A DNA stretch of 64,000 nucleotides from Erythroxylum novogranatense. Lineage: Eukaryota > Streptophyta > Magnoliopsida > Malpighiales > Erythroxylaceae. The stretch's first letter is position 1; each line of letters opens with the position of its first letter. The notes beneath the pieces are model-generated. The model did no database searches. It was not told the DNA's origin and was given only the letters and a program-made list of their open reading frames with translations. Position numbers and translations under genes: made by a program. Location of the stretch: positions 39,685,005 to 39,749,004 of the forward strand of contig CM057224.1 in assembly GCA_029891385.1 (NCBI GenBank), written 5' to 3'. Below are positions 23,555 through 35,290 of this stretch, in pieces.

Positions 23555-25183
23555 TGTTTGGGTTATTTCGATGTGTGTAAGTTTTAATTGATTAACCTCA
23601 ATAATCCACAAACGCACGGGTCATTTGTATAGTACCTAAGGTGTCGATCGCACGAGGAGGGATAATCTAATCCTAAAATATAAGGCCAAAATAAATTACA
23701 GAAATTCAAAATATAATGAAACTAAAACAAAAACTCAATTCAATTGATTAAATCAATTCAATAATCAATCATAAAAATGTTAACAATTTAGCAGTTGCAA
23801 CACACACTCAAGACTCAACCTAAGGAATTATCAATTAAGAAAAAAGGAATTTTACCTATTTTTAAAGCTAACCTAATCGATTATGAATTATTAGATTATT
23901 GGTTCTAGATAATCCTATGGTTGATTAGTCTCTCTTGAGTTATAATCATTAACCCTAATTTATAATCCCTAATAAGATTATGGGAGTTACAATTTCTCAA
24001 TTAAAAAGAACTCTAATTATATCTAAAGTTGTCTAATAAACTATCGGAAACCTAAGCAAGATTTTTTTTGCACAATTTACCGATTTAATTTAATTTTTGT
24101 TCTATTAAATCAGCTAACTTTTGTTAGCCCAATTTAATTATTTTTAATCAATTCACTCTTTCGGTTTATTATTGAATTATGCACATCCAGAATTAAATCA
24201 AAATAAATCCAAATAATACATAAAGAATCAGATTTCATTAAATCAAAGATAAAACCCCGATGGTGAGTTTAGAAGCAACTTCAACATCCAAAATCCTATC
24301 ATCAATTGTTATTCCAATTTTATACAATAATAAAAATGAAAATAGCAGGAAATACAAAATTGAACAGACAACGTGAAGTAGCAACATCAGGAAACTCTCG
24401 ATCCGAGAAGTACGTCGAGTCAACTTCTTTTTCTCTTCTCTCTTTCTTCTTCTCTTTCTCTATCTCTCGATAATTCTGTATAGGGTTTATGTAAAAGTGG
24501 CTTATGCAAAAGCCCCATCTTCTTCTTTGTCTTATTCTTTAAATACCTTTTGTGTTCTGAGCACTCCTAGGGGTTTTTTTTGGTCCAAAAGGTCCAAAAA
24601 TCCTTTGAAGCTTGACATTTTTAAGTGTCTGCATGTCTGCCTAACGCAGGCCACGATCGTGGGCCACATCCGAGCCTTCTGTCACGATAGTGACAAGTAG
24701 GTCGTTTTAAGTATTTTATGGGTTAGTATAAGTCTTTGAGCTTAATTATTTTGTTTTTTAGTTACCTTGATGTATTTGTTAGTATTTTAAGGTCAACATT
24801 GAAGAACGAAGAAGTTTCGGAGATACTAGGATCGAAACAACAACCCACGATCGTGGCACAATAGGCCACGATTGTGGGCTAACTCCAATGCTTCTATCAT
24901 GATTGTGGCCTATTATGCCACGATTGTGGGCTATTGTTTCGACCCTAGTGTCTTCGAAACTTCTCAATTCTTTGATGTTGACCTTGAAATACTAACAAAC
25001 ACATCAAGGTATCTCAAAAACATAATAATTAAGCTCAAAGACTCGTACACCCATAAAAAACTTAAAGCATAAATAATTAACAAACTAACACAATCCTAAC
25101 CTAAACACATACTAAACGATTGAAATAATAATTAAATATATATCAAACTAAGTTATAAAACACGATGCAATTCACACTTATCA
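23555..25183 (-). repeat. 5' LTR of the inner element (1.63 kb)
   Basis: It runs from TGTTTGGG (plus-strand left end) to TTATCA. Its left 210 bp match 20177-20390. The interior holds several CCACGATCGTGG-type words (24651-24663 and 24843-24955) and a long near-perfect inverted repeat (24730-25048). It abuts the primer site at 23549. Confidence 0.75.
24730..25048. repeat. Long inverted repeat (about 145-bp arms) inside the LTR
   Basis: The arm 24730-24871 and the arm 24903-25048 are reverse complements with scattered mismatches, separated by about 30 bases. Both arms contain the AAGGTCAACAT and GAAGTTTCG blocks and end in CCACGAT-type words at the centre. A transcript would fold into a long hairpin. 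No target duplication was apparent, so it may be an inserted MITE or an arm duplication within the LTR. Confidence 0.75.
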
Positions 25184-25552
25184 GTGACCCAATGATAATT
25201 ACCTTCTATCATGATCATGGCGCATTCAAAATTGCCTTCTATCACGATCGTGACCCTGGATGATTCTCTTCTATCACGACTGTGGCAAGAGTGTCACGGT
25301 CATGACCATGACCTTTTTTTCAAATTTTCTCCAACTTCCTTTAATCTTCTTCATCTGAGTTCATACACCAACAAACACATCAAAACACCTTAAGGGCACA
25401 AAATTAAAGTCCAATATCATGCTCTAAACCATATAACAATAAAAAACATAAACATACAATCACGTTAACATAATTCTAAAGCTAAACATGTACAAATCAT
25501 CTAATCAACACCTAAAAACACCAACCAAAACATAATGGAACTACAACTATCA
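25184..25552 (-). mobile_element. 3' LTR of outer Athila/Tat-like element, part 2
   Basis: It continues the LTR interrupted at 20176 and ends ACAACTATCA at 25552, matching the right end of the other LTR (31286-31295). Next to it, the minus strand shows a purine-rich AAGTGTGGGGATAT (25553-25566), which fits the polypurine tract. Confidence 0.82.
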
Positions 25553-25566
25553 ATATCCCCACACTT
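25553..25566 (-). other. Polypurine tract of the outer element
   Basis: The minus strand AAGTGTGGGGATAT lies directly upstream of the 3' LTR start TGATAGTTG. Confidence 0.55.
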
Positions 25567-26650
25567 AACCCTTTGCTTGTCCTCAAGAAAAAAAACAAAA
25601 CAAATACAAACTCAAACAAACCAAATAATAACACATACATTCATGCAACATGCATTAATGATACAATGGCATCTAACTTGATGAAGCCAATTTAACCTCA
25701 AACAATAATCATTCAAGTTGTTCCAACATATTATCCTATGTAATTTATGGCTAATCACTTTGGATTAGGTATAAATACTAATCAAGACATTAACATCATA
25801 CTCATTCACCTAAAGCACTTGTATACATACATTGATAATTAGTAATCAACCAAAATTGCAATTATCACTAAGTATCCCTTCACGAAATTTTTTGTTATTT
25901 TCAAAGATCAGTAGAATTTATTTATCAAAACACACCACTTTTTTTATTTTCTTTAACATTAACCTAGTCTTTTAATTCAAAAGCAAACATCTTGTCATGA
26001 ATATCCCCCGGTTACTCAACTAGGCCACATTTATTAATTAGTTTAGTTGGAATATCATTCTAGCCTTTTGACACGAAGACAAACATCTTGTCCTGAATAC
26101 CTCCGGTTACTCAGCTGTATCATATTCTCAAATGGTTACTAGCTCTATTCATAACCCAATATTTGTTTCAAAAGGACAGTGGAATAGTTATTCATTTAAT
26201 AGACATACACATTTTTTTCCATTTTACATAGCCTCTCCTATTTCTTTTAGTTAATCATCCCATGAAAGACTACTATTAACACATTCAATTGACTTATAAT
26301 TATAAATGTATATAACAAATTTTCTAAGATGAACAAGCTAACATCATATCCTAATTAATATGCATATTTAACCAAAGAAACATATAGCACAAATTTCACA
26401 CTCCAATATGTCTTTACAACTTCAATGACTATGCTCAAAGCTAAACTATTTCCATCAAGTTATAGCCATTGACATATTGACACAATTCACACATATGCTC
26501 ACACCATGTCAAACTAAACAAAAAACTAACAATATGTCATGAAAAAAATTCATACTTATAGTGACAAAATGCAAACCTCCCCACAATTGGACAACACATT
26601 ATTCTTAATGTGAAGAAACAAACACCATATAAAGGAAACTAAAAATGACA
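25567..26650 (-). mobile_element. Non-coding 3' interior of the outer element
   Basis: AT-rich sequence with no recognisable protein between the protease/acidic region and the 3' LTR. A second CCTCCCCACA-type purine tract on the minus strand near 26577 corresponds to the one at 20450 in the inner element. Confidence 0.5.
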
Positions 26651-26677
26651 AGAAAAAAGGTTAGAGCATGAAACCTG

Positions 26678-27343
26678 TTAAGGTGATTGAGGTGGTGATA
26701 GTGTTGGTAACAAAATTTGGAGATACTTTTGGCCATGAAATTCTAACAATTCACTCCTTACAAAATAAAAGTAAAAATAAAAATACCAATAAAATAAAAT
26801 AAAACGAATAAAACTTATCATAATTCTTAGGTTGCCTCCCAAGTAGCGTTTAACTAATGTCACTAGCTTGACGTGCTCTTCCTTCCACACTCAACCTAGG
26901 TCAATTATAAATGGTTTGTTTCCACCCGTGTCGTCCAGTTTTAGTTTAGTAGCCTGTAAATAAGTTACATATTGCAAGATAATCAAAAGGACAAAATTAA
27001 TCAAATCAAGAAAACCAAGTAAGTTCAATAATGCCCTTTTAAGTAACAAACTGTTAATAAAATGGGGAATAATAAAACTCCCTGAATTGTTTATTGAATT
27101 TAATAGTTTGACTTTTAAGAAAGTGAACTGTTCTCTTTCTTTCTCAATCATCTTCGTCCCCTCTTCTTCTTTTGCTTTGTGAACAGAGACATTTGTGTCT
27201 TCTTCAACCTTTATCTCCATTGCCATATGTTCGTCATTTTCTTCTTCGTTAGCTTCTTGAACAAAGACTTCCTTATATTCTTCAAACTCAATCTCCATTG
27301 TCATTTGTTCTTCTTCCTCTAGCTCCTTATTTGACTTCATCAA
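26678..27343 (-). pseudogene. Post-protease acidic region of the outer element, broken
   Basis: The frame 27343-26891 gives an acidic, glutamate-rich segment followed by a hydrophobic stretch. The next frame (26890-26678) contains a 'HVKLVTLVKRYLGGNLR' sequence like the tail of plant gypsy polyproteins (LLGGNPR-like). No reverse transcriptase, RNase H or integrase core lies between protease and this tail, so the pol core seems deleted. The inner element shows the same arrangement at 22.2-22.7 kb. Confidence 0.5.
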
Positions 27344-27644
27344 TTCTCATGAATGAGCTACCCTCCTTTGGATTTTTTAATACCTTATTCATGTTGAATT
27401 TCACTTGTTCATCTCCAATCCAAAGGATGAGGTTATCTTCATGGACATCTACTAAAGTTTTTCTGGTCTTTAAAAATGGCATACCAAGAATTAAAGAACA
27501 ATTTTGATCCTCTTTAAAGTATGGCATGATGAAATCCACGGGAATTATAAACTTGTCCACTTTTATTGGCACGTCCTCCACCAAGCCTAACGATTTCTTT
27601 ATCAATTGGTCCGCCAAATAAATACACATATATGTTGACTTCAC
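27327..27644 (-). pseudogene. Gypsy aspartic protease region (C-terminal part)
   Basis: The 105-residue frame includes EDVPIKVDKFIIPVDFIMP, a LILGMPFLKT block and LVDVHEDNL, the typical retropepsin C-terminal half of Athila/Tat-like gypsy pol (family: ILGRPFL). The catalytic D-S/T-G-A motif upstream (about 27.65-27.8 kb) is degraded: a stop separates this frame from the DLGANI-like region. It follows gag on the minus strand. Confidence 0.7.
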
Positions 27645-27832
27645 ATCTTTTAGTCCCAGTTCCTAAAAATCGACAAAGCCATAAGGTTTATATTTGCACC
27701 TAAGTCATATAAACATTTCGAAATCTCTAAATTACCAACTAAATAGGGTATCATAAAGCTCCTTGGATCTTTCAACTTTGAGGACATATGGTTAGCAATT
27801 AAGGAGCTGCAAGTTTCCATCATGGCCACCTT

Positions 27833-28393
27833 CTAGTCATCTTCCCAAGTCCGTTTGTCAGATAATAAGTTTTTAAGGAACTTCAGGTACTTGGGTTTGC
27901 GTTTCAACACTTCCACAAAAGACAAGTAAATTTTCCAATTTTTTAACTTTTCCACGAATTTTGCTAATGGTACATCCAATTCATTCTTATGAAGTCTTTT
28001 TGGGAATGTTATTTTTGGTAAGTAAGGTAGAGGAGGAGTAGGAGGGTCCTCATTCTTTTCTTGATCCTTTTTCTTATTCTTTTGGTCTTCTACAAAGTGG
28101 GTTTCAACTTGTCTTTTTATTAATTCTTTTAGCTCTTTCCTACTCCTAAGTGTGATAGCCTTAAATTGTTGTCTTAGATTTGTTTCCATATTGCTCGGAA
28201 GGCTGCCTACACTTTTTATAGGCAATACATTGTGTAGTTGGCCCAATTGGACCTCTAAGTTGTGACTTGAAGTAGCATGATTTTTTGATACTTGATCAAA
28301 TCGCCCTTTCATCCCCTTCTGGGCCTCTTCCATGTTCGTGAGCTTGTCCATGATCTTATCCAATTTATAATGCCATGAATGGAGTCCTTGCAT
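27833..28393 (-). pseudogene. Gypsy gag C-terminus/gag-pol linker (Athila/Tat-like)
   Basis: The 186-residue frame has LEVQLGQLHN, a SLPSNMETN block, AITLRSRKELKE and a 'FPKRLHKNELDVPLAKFVE' block. Together these are diagnostic of the gag-pol linker in plant Athila/Tat-type elements (family: CKAITLRSGK...). It follows the CCHC-knuckle region in an upstream frame, and the protease is next. Stops interrupt the polyprotein on both sides. Confidence 0.82.
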
Positions 28394-28419
28394 TGTTAGG
28401 CCAAAAGATATTTGAGTTG

Positions 28420-28883
28420 TTCTGCCATCTTGTATTGCATGTGTTTAAATAGGGATGATTACTTTCTTGACCATACCGTGCTTCATTAAAGTTCAATTGC
28501 TCCACATTGTTGTTTTTCACTACGAAGCAATTAGCTGTGATATGACTCTCTCGTCTACATAATTCGAATCCTCACTGAATTGCTTTGAATGGAGAGAACA
28601 AGGTGACTATTAGGCTGTTCAATTCCTTGGTGAGGTTGTCAATTTTAGCATATAATGTCGTCACTGAATCTACTGCAATCATTCCTTCTAGATTCAAGAA
28701 GGTTGATAGTTGGTTACTTCGTTTTGATGTCCAAGGACAATTATTGTTCACCATCTCTTTAAACAAATTATGCATCGCTTGTACTGGTAGTGTTGAAATT
28801 CCTTGATGATAGGCATTGAATCTTGCGCTCATAAAGTCCATATGGGTCATTTGCTCTCCATGATGTATTTCCTCCATCATCAA
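28420..28883 (-). pseudogene. Gypsy gag, middle part with zinc-knuckle remnant
   Basis: The frame 28883-28572 contains MVNNNCPWTSKR and EGMIAVDSVTTL, the part of gag that precedes the zinc knuckle in Athila-like elements. A stop follows at the AIQ* junction, then FELCRRESHITANCF (a damaged CX2C..H..C knuckle), then an N-rich segment near 28480. The gag N-terminus would lie further right but is cut by the insertion at 28942. Confidence 0.7.
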
Positions 28884-28941
28884 TTTTTTCTATCTCTTTT
28901 TGACATTTAACTTTTCAAATTCTTCATTGTTATCTTTTGAT

Positions 28942-29638
28942 GTGAGCACGGCCATAAGACTTTGTACACGAAATGGAGCCAAAGATGAGCTAATAATGTC
29001 GAAAGGACCAATAACAAGATTAAAAGCTAAGAATCTTCAAGAAACACTTCAATCTTACGTGAGTCAAATTGTAGATGACATGGAATCTCAAGAGACAATG
29101 AGGGTCAATGACATCATCACTGATCAAGTTGGTCATAATGTGCAAGAAGATTTGCGTTCTTGTTTGATTAATTATTTTACATTATAAATATAACTTTCGG
29201 CATCCCGCTATTTGTGTCTTAGGCTTGTTTAAATCTTTTAGGTTTAATGGGTTGTATTTTAGAAATATTAGTTTGAACTTATTTATTTTGGTGAAATGCC
29301 TATATTTAAAGACATTTTACATATTTAGGACTTCTTTGTTTTCAAGTGGTATAAATACATCATAATAAACATTGTTTAGGGTTAGATTGGATGAATAACA
29401 AATTCTATAAGGAAGGATTTCTTGTCTTCTTCTTTTGCATCAAGAATATAATTCTTATTAAGGTAAAAACTTGTGGCGAATTTCTATTTTTGTTTTCAAA
29501 TCAACCTTATTATATATGTTTCCTTTCGTATAACTAATTGGGGATTCATTAGAGTTGGGGATTTCGTTTTGTTCATATTCTATCCAAAGTGTGCATTTAA
29601 AGAGTTTCAAGTTCTTTAGCCTTGGGCTTCCACATCAC
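28942..29638 (+). mobile_element. 0.7-kb insertion carrying a gypsy-like 3' coding tail, in the outer gag
   Basis: Minus-strand gag sequence breaks at 28941 and resumes at 29639. Both edges carry the 8-bp direct word CTTTTGAT (28934-28941 and 29639-29646). The insert is in plus orientation and encodes MSKGPITRLKAKNLQETLQ (frame ending 29187), like the 'GP(M/I)TRARAK' tail of some plant gypsy polyproteins. It then continues with AT-rich, LTR-like sequence. The insertion mechanism is unclear: no clear terminal repeats beyond GTGA, and the 8-bp repeat is not typical of gypsy integrase. Confidence 0.5.
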
Positions 29639-29785
29639 CTTTTGATATCCAAATTGAAGTGTCTTCTACTTTGCACCTAAACTTCCTTTTTTTTAGTTTT
29701 TTAATTTCTTGTGATTGGGTACTACAATCACAAGAAAGGGTAGTAATTCCCTAAAACAAAGGAATTCAAAAAGTCTTAAACTAAT

Positions 29786-29803
29786 TCCCTGGTAAGGGTA
29801 CCA
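29786..29803 (-). other. tRNA-Asp-type primer binding site of the outer element
   Basis: The minus strand reads TGGTACCCTTACCAGGGA, six bases from the LTR end. It differs from the canonical TGGCGCCGTTGCCGGGGA at five positions, mostly as expected from CpG decay. This supports the Athila/Tat assignment. Confidence 0.7.
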
Positions 29804-30776
29804 AAAACTTGTTGAGCAAGTTTTATCTAATGTAAAACCCTCAATATTCCACAAGTATATGGGGTAACTTGTAGTAATTGAGGTGTTGATCCCACGAGTA
29901 ATTAGCTAAAATTAATTGAATCCTAACTTTGTCTAGAGCTGTAAAAACGTTATTTAAATGAAATTAAAAATAACCAGAAAATTAAGCAATCAAGTATGAG
30001 TTGAATGAAATTAAAATTATGAACTTAACACAATTAAATCAAATAGAGCACTAACCACTTAACAATTGAGATATCGCAATAAAATAAGATCAATCAATTA
30101 TAAGAACATACGATTCATTCTATCGTCATTTGGCTACCTTAACCATTTTTTATTCAATTGGTATCGATCCTAGATTTATGAACTAATTACTCTCTTTCAA
30201 AAGCTAATCATTTAACCCCAAGTTAATAATCCCTAATTGATTCCTAAATTCCAATTTTGCAATCTCTCAATTAACAAAAACAACCTACGTCTTCAATTAG
30301 TTCTTGAGTGATTTATTAGATAATTGGGTCTGCATACAAGATCTCTCTTCATATGATTATCAATTTGATATTTATGTGACATATTAGATTGTTAATTCTC
30401 GTTACCTAACCTAATCATGCTACTATCAATTCAATCTCCTGATTTATTATCAAAATATGAAAAAAAAACCATAAATATCATAATACCAAACAATTTATTC
30501 ACATCAAAAGCAATTAAGTCATAAAATATTTAAGAATAAAATTTTAAATGAAATTAAAACATCATAAACAACATGTTCAAGAATATCAAACCCAACTTAT
30601 ACACCAAGATGAAGTAAATAACAAGAAAAAGTTGAAAAGAACTTCAAATGGTTGGGTTGGAGTGGCTGGACAATAGCAGCAAATGCTCCTCTTCTCTTCT
30701 CTCCTTCTTACTCTCCCTTATGTTCTTTCTTAATTGGGAAAATGGAGGCTAGCTCTAATTTGAGTCATTTCATGTT

Positions 30777-30785
30777 CTTATATAG
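30777..30785 (-). promoter_or_regulatory. Putative LTR TATA box
   Basis: The minus strand shows CTATATAAG within the U3-like part of the 5' LTR. The equivalent site in the 3' LTR (near 20007) has decayed. Functional status is unknown. Confidence 0.45.
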
Positions 30786-30889
30786 TTCATGGGCCATTTA
30801 GGGTAAAGTATAGGTTTTACCCAAGTCAAAATGTCCAAAATGACCCTCCAAATATCAAAACAGAAGGAGATACTCATGTCTGGCGAGCA

Positions 30890-31055
30890 CCTATCATGAT
30901 CGTGACCAAGTGAAAATTGCCTTTTGACATGATCGTGACATGGGCGTGACGATTGTAACCTTGGGTGATTCTCTTCTGTCACGATCGTGACCTTGGGTGA
31001 TTCTCTTCTGTCATGACCATGACAAGGGTGTCACGATCGTGACCCTAACCTTTTG
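30890..31055. repeat. CACGATCGTGAC palindromic word array in LTR
   Basis: Five to seven copies of words around C(A/G)CGATCGTGA(C) or their decayed forms (ATGATCGTGAC, CATGACCATGAC). Two copies are in a 29-bp tandem unit with CTTGGGTGATTCTCTTCTGT. The same words occur in the partner LTR at 20110-20175 and 25210-25312, and a related CCACGATCGTGG word in the inner element's LTR. Confidence 0.75.
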
Positions 31056-31295
31056 TCTGAGCTTTCTCTAACTTTAATCTTCTTCATCTGAGTTAATACG
31101 TTAACAAATACATCAAAACACATCAAGTTTACAAAATTAAAGTCCAATATCATCTCAAAACCTCGTAACACTTAAAAACATAAACATACAATCACTTTAA
31201 CATAATTCTAAAGCTAAACATGTACAAATCATCTAATCAACACCAAAAAACACACTAAAACATCTACCAAAACATAATGTGAACTACAACTATCA

Positions 31296-32000
31296 CTTTC
31301 CCTTTATATTAGAACCATTGTTATAACTTTGACCCCTCAAATCGTGGACATTAAGATCAAGAGACTTAAATATATTTAATAATTCATTGAAAAGTTCTAA
31401 TCCAAATATGTTCGAGTAAAAAAAAACCCATTATTATCTTAGTAAAGTTTCTCATTAGATCTTCAAAAAACCAAATTATAGTTAGCAGGACATTTTACAA
31501 CAAAAACCATTCTTATTAAAACTTGTATCTAACATTCTTTCTCCTTTAAATTTTTTTATTACAAATCTTTATTAATTGTTTGATTTTTGCTCAATCTTAC
31601 GTTTAGTTCATTCCAAGTCTTCATGTTAGTCATATGCTCACACTATTTTAATGTTGTTTGAGTCTCTCACTAAGATGCTTCCAATCTTTAAATCCATTAT
31701 TTGCTAATGCATTTTATTCGTTATTTGATTTGAACGAATTACAACAAATACAATATAATTTATCTATATGTTTAGAGTATACCAACCATTTTCTATCGCT
31801 AATCTTTCTATTACTTAATTTTCTAGAATAATAAGAATTTGAAAATAATGAGAAGTATTGTCTAAAGGAAATACAAGATTTAGTTTCCTTATAGGCATTT
31901 TTTCAATAAAATATCCCTTGCTTTATTGTCAAGATTATCCTAATTTAAAGATCATAAATATCTAATAGAGGATTGGTCGCTCATCTAATCTTAAAATTTT
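31296..32000 (-). pseudogene. hAT-like (TTF-type zinc finger) transposase, N-terminal half, broken
   Basis: The minus strand contains GPIR/IEK-like and LVFPLDN blocks near 31930. Next is the TTF zinc-finger segment [19 protein letters not shown] with CCNSFKS (about 31730-31850), then NGFKDWKHLSERLKQH. Close to the break, LDLNVHDLRGQSYNNGSNIK is a signature of plant hAT/DUF4371 proteins. Stops and a poly-A-like run break the frame. The protein continues at 19024 once the 19025-31295 element is removed; the flanking words GAAAG and AAAAA each differ by one base from a reconstructed 5-bp target GAAAA. Confidence 0.78.
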
Positions 32001-33150
32001 CAAATGCACTTAACACCCTCGAATTACTAACATTCATACATAAGAATCTCATCACTTAAATTTTCATTAGATTATTCAAAATTACCTTCACTTAATTCCT
32101 TAAGATGCTCACTAAAGGATTCTACTTTTTGTAACAAAATTAACGATACCACTTTTGGGATTATATTATTATTCTACTTATTTTTCTCTATTTTTCACTT
32201 CTAGACAAATGTTTTTTTAGGTCATATCATATAAAATAATTATAACACAATTAGATTAGAAAATAACAAAACACATGTATAGAATTGAAAGAAATAGGCA
32301 AGTGCAACAGAACAACAATAGCTTGACTACATGTCAGACAGAGATATCGATGGTAGGAAAAAAAAAAGAGAGAGAAAAATTTTATATCCAATATTAAAAT
32401 AAATAATAAAGAAGAAACTTTTATGATAAGAGATATTATGCTTAGAAACATTGAAACCATATTTCATCAATAATCTACAAAATTAATTCTAGACCTACAA
32501 AATCAACCAAACCTAAAATGCCAATTATGACTTAATAAATGAAAAGAGATAAATGTAATTAAAGATGGAAATAAGGGATAAAACTATTAACTATAGTGTA
32601 TCTAAAATTATAGAGATAAATTACCTAATAAACTTCAATTATAATTGAAATTATACCCAAAATTATAGTTGACAAATATCATCCATAATCAAATTGACAA
32701 ATTTTTATTTACTCAAATAAATTGGAATTGAAGAAAGAAATCAAAGAGAGATAAATTATACTTATAATTAATTGAATATGGATTTCAATTTAAAAATAGA
32801 AAAAGATTGAAAAGCTATCATACTCATAATCAAAATTCAAAATTTTTACCATTTCCAAATCAAAAGAACTTCCATGAAAGTCGAAAACTCAAAGCAAAAA
32901 ATTAAAAGAAATTGAGTTAAGATTTGATGAGAATGGTGTTGACGGAGGTTAAGGGCAGAAGGCTCGCTCTAATCACTAATAGAGCAATCGAGAGCCAATT
33001 GGTTTTTGATTTGGAAATAGAAAATTGATGTTTGACTTCGAAAAATGGAAATTCGAATTGGACGAATCAATAATTGAGCCTGACACTTTTCTATCCTTGT
33101 TCGGTCAAGGCTCGAGAAGAAAGAAGTTAGGAATCACAAAGTAAATGGCG
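32001..33150. other. AT-rich intergenic sequence upstream of RPL13A
   Basis: No coding similarity on either strand. The right 250 bases rise in GC towards the promoter. The left part may include the lost hAT end. Confidence 0.4.
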
Positions 33151-33157
33151 TCCAGTG

Positions 33158-34944
<1,787 letters not shown>

Positions 34945-35290
34945 TGTTAGTTGTTTTTCCTTTTTTATGCTGGATGAAGAGGAGACTCCTATTATGAAAT
35001 TAATATGTATTCTGTTTTCTGCCCCAAGTGTTGCACAATTTTGTCAAACTTCAATATTACGTAATGCAGTAGAGTTTCATGATGGATACTGTTCTTTATT
35101 GATGATTGAAATACAGTTGCAGTTTTCATCCTCCTTGCAATTAACTATGACGCGTCCACACTCTTGTAGCTCTTGTTTGTACTCGGATCACTTTTTGTAA
35201 AAAAACAATTAGCTGGGAAAAGGATACTAAGAAAAGGGAGTCTAGATGTTTTGTTCAGTTTTATGGTAATTTATTATATTTAATAAATTT
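34945..35290 (+). other. RPL13A 3' untranslated region (approximate)
   Basis: T-rich sequence after the TGA at 34942-34944. AATAAA (35282-35287) is the clearest poly(A)-type hexamer. The frame 34919-35200 here overlaps the gene's end in another phase and is not coding. Confidence 0.4.

Larger units (their letters stand above)
20177..25183 (-). mobile_element. Inner Athila/Tat-like gypsy element nested in the outer LTR
   Basis: This 5.0-kb minus-strand unit is bounded by TGTTTG at the left and ACTTATCA at the right. Order on the minus strand: 5' LTR (25183-23555), a degraded tRNA-Asp-type primer site (23549-23531), gag and protease-like fragments (about 23400-22200), a further frame resembling a plant transposon-associated protein (21699-20951), then a strongly shortened 3' LTR (20408-20177). 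I see no reverse transcriptase, RNase H or integrase motifs, so it would have depended on other copies. Many stops show it is dead. Confidence 0.78.
29810..31295 (-). repeat. 5' LTR of the outer Athila/Tat-like element (1486 bp)
   Basis: Bounded by TGTTGAGC (29810) and ACTATCA (31295), it aligns with 19025-20176 plus 25184-25552. A minus-strand TATA box (CTATATAAG, 30777-30785) and, upstream of it on that strand, a group of CACGATCGTGAC words (30890-31055) look like a core promoter and a repeated upstream element. It contains no coding region. Confidence 0.85.
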
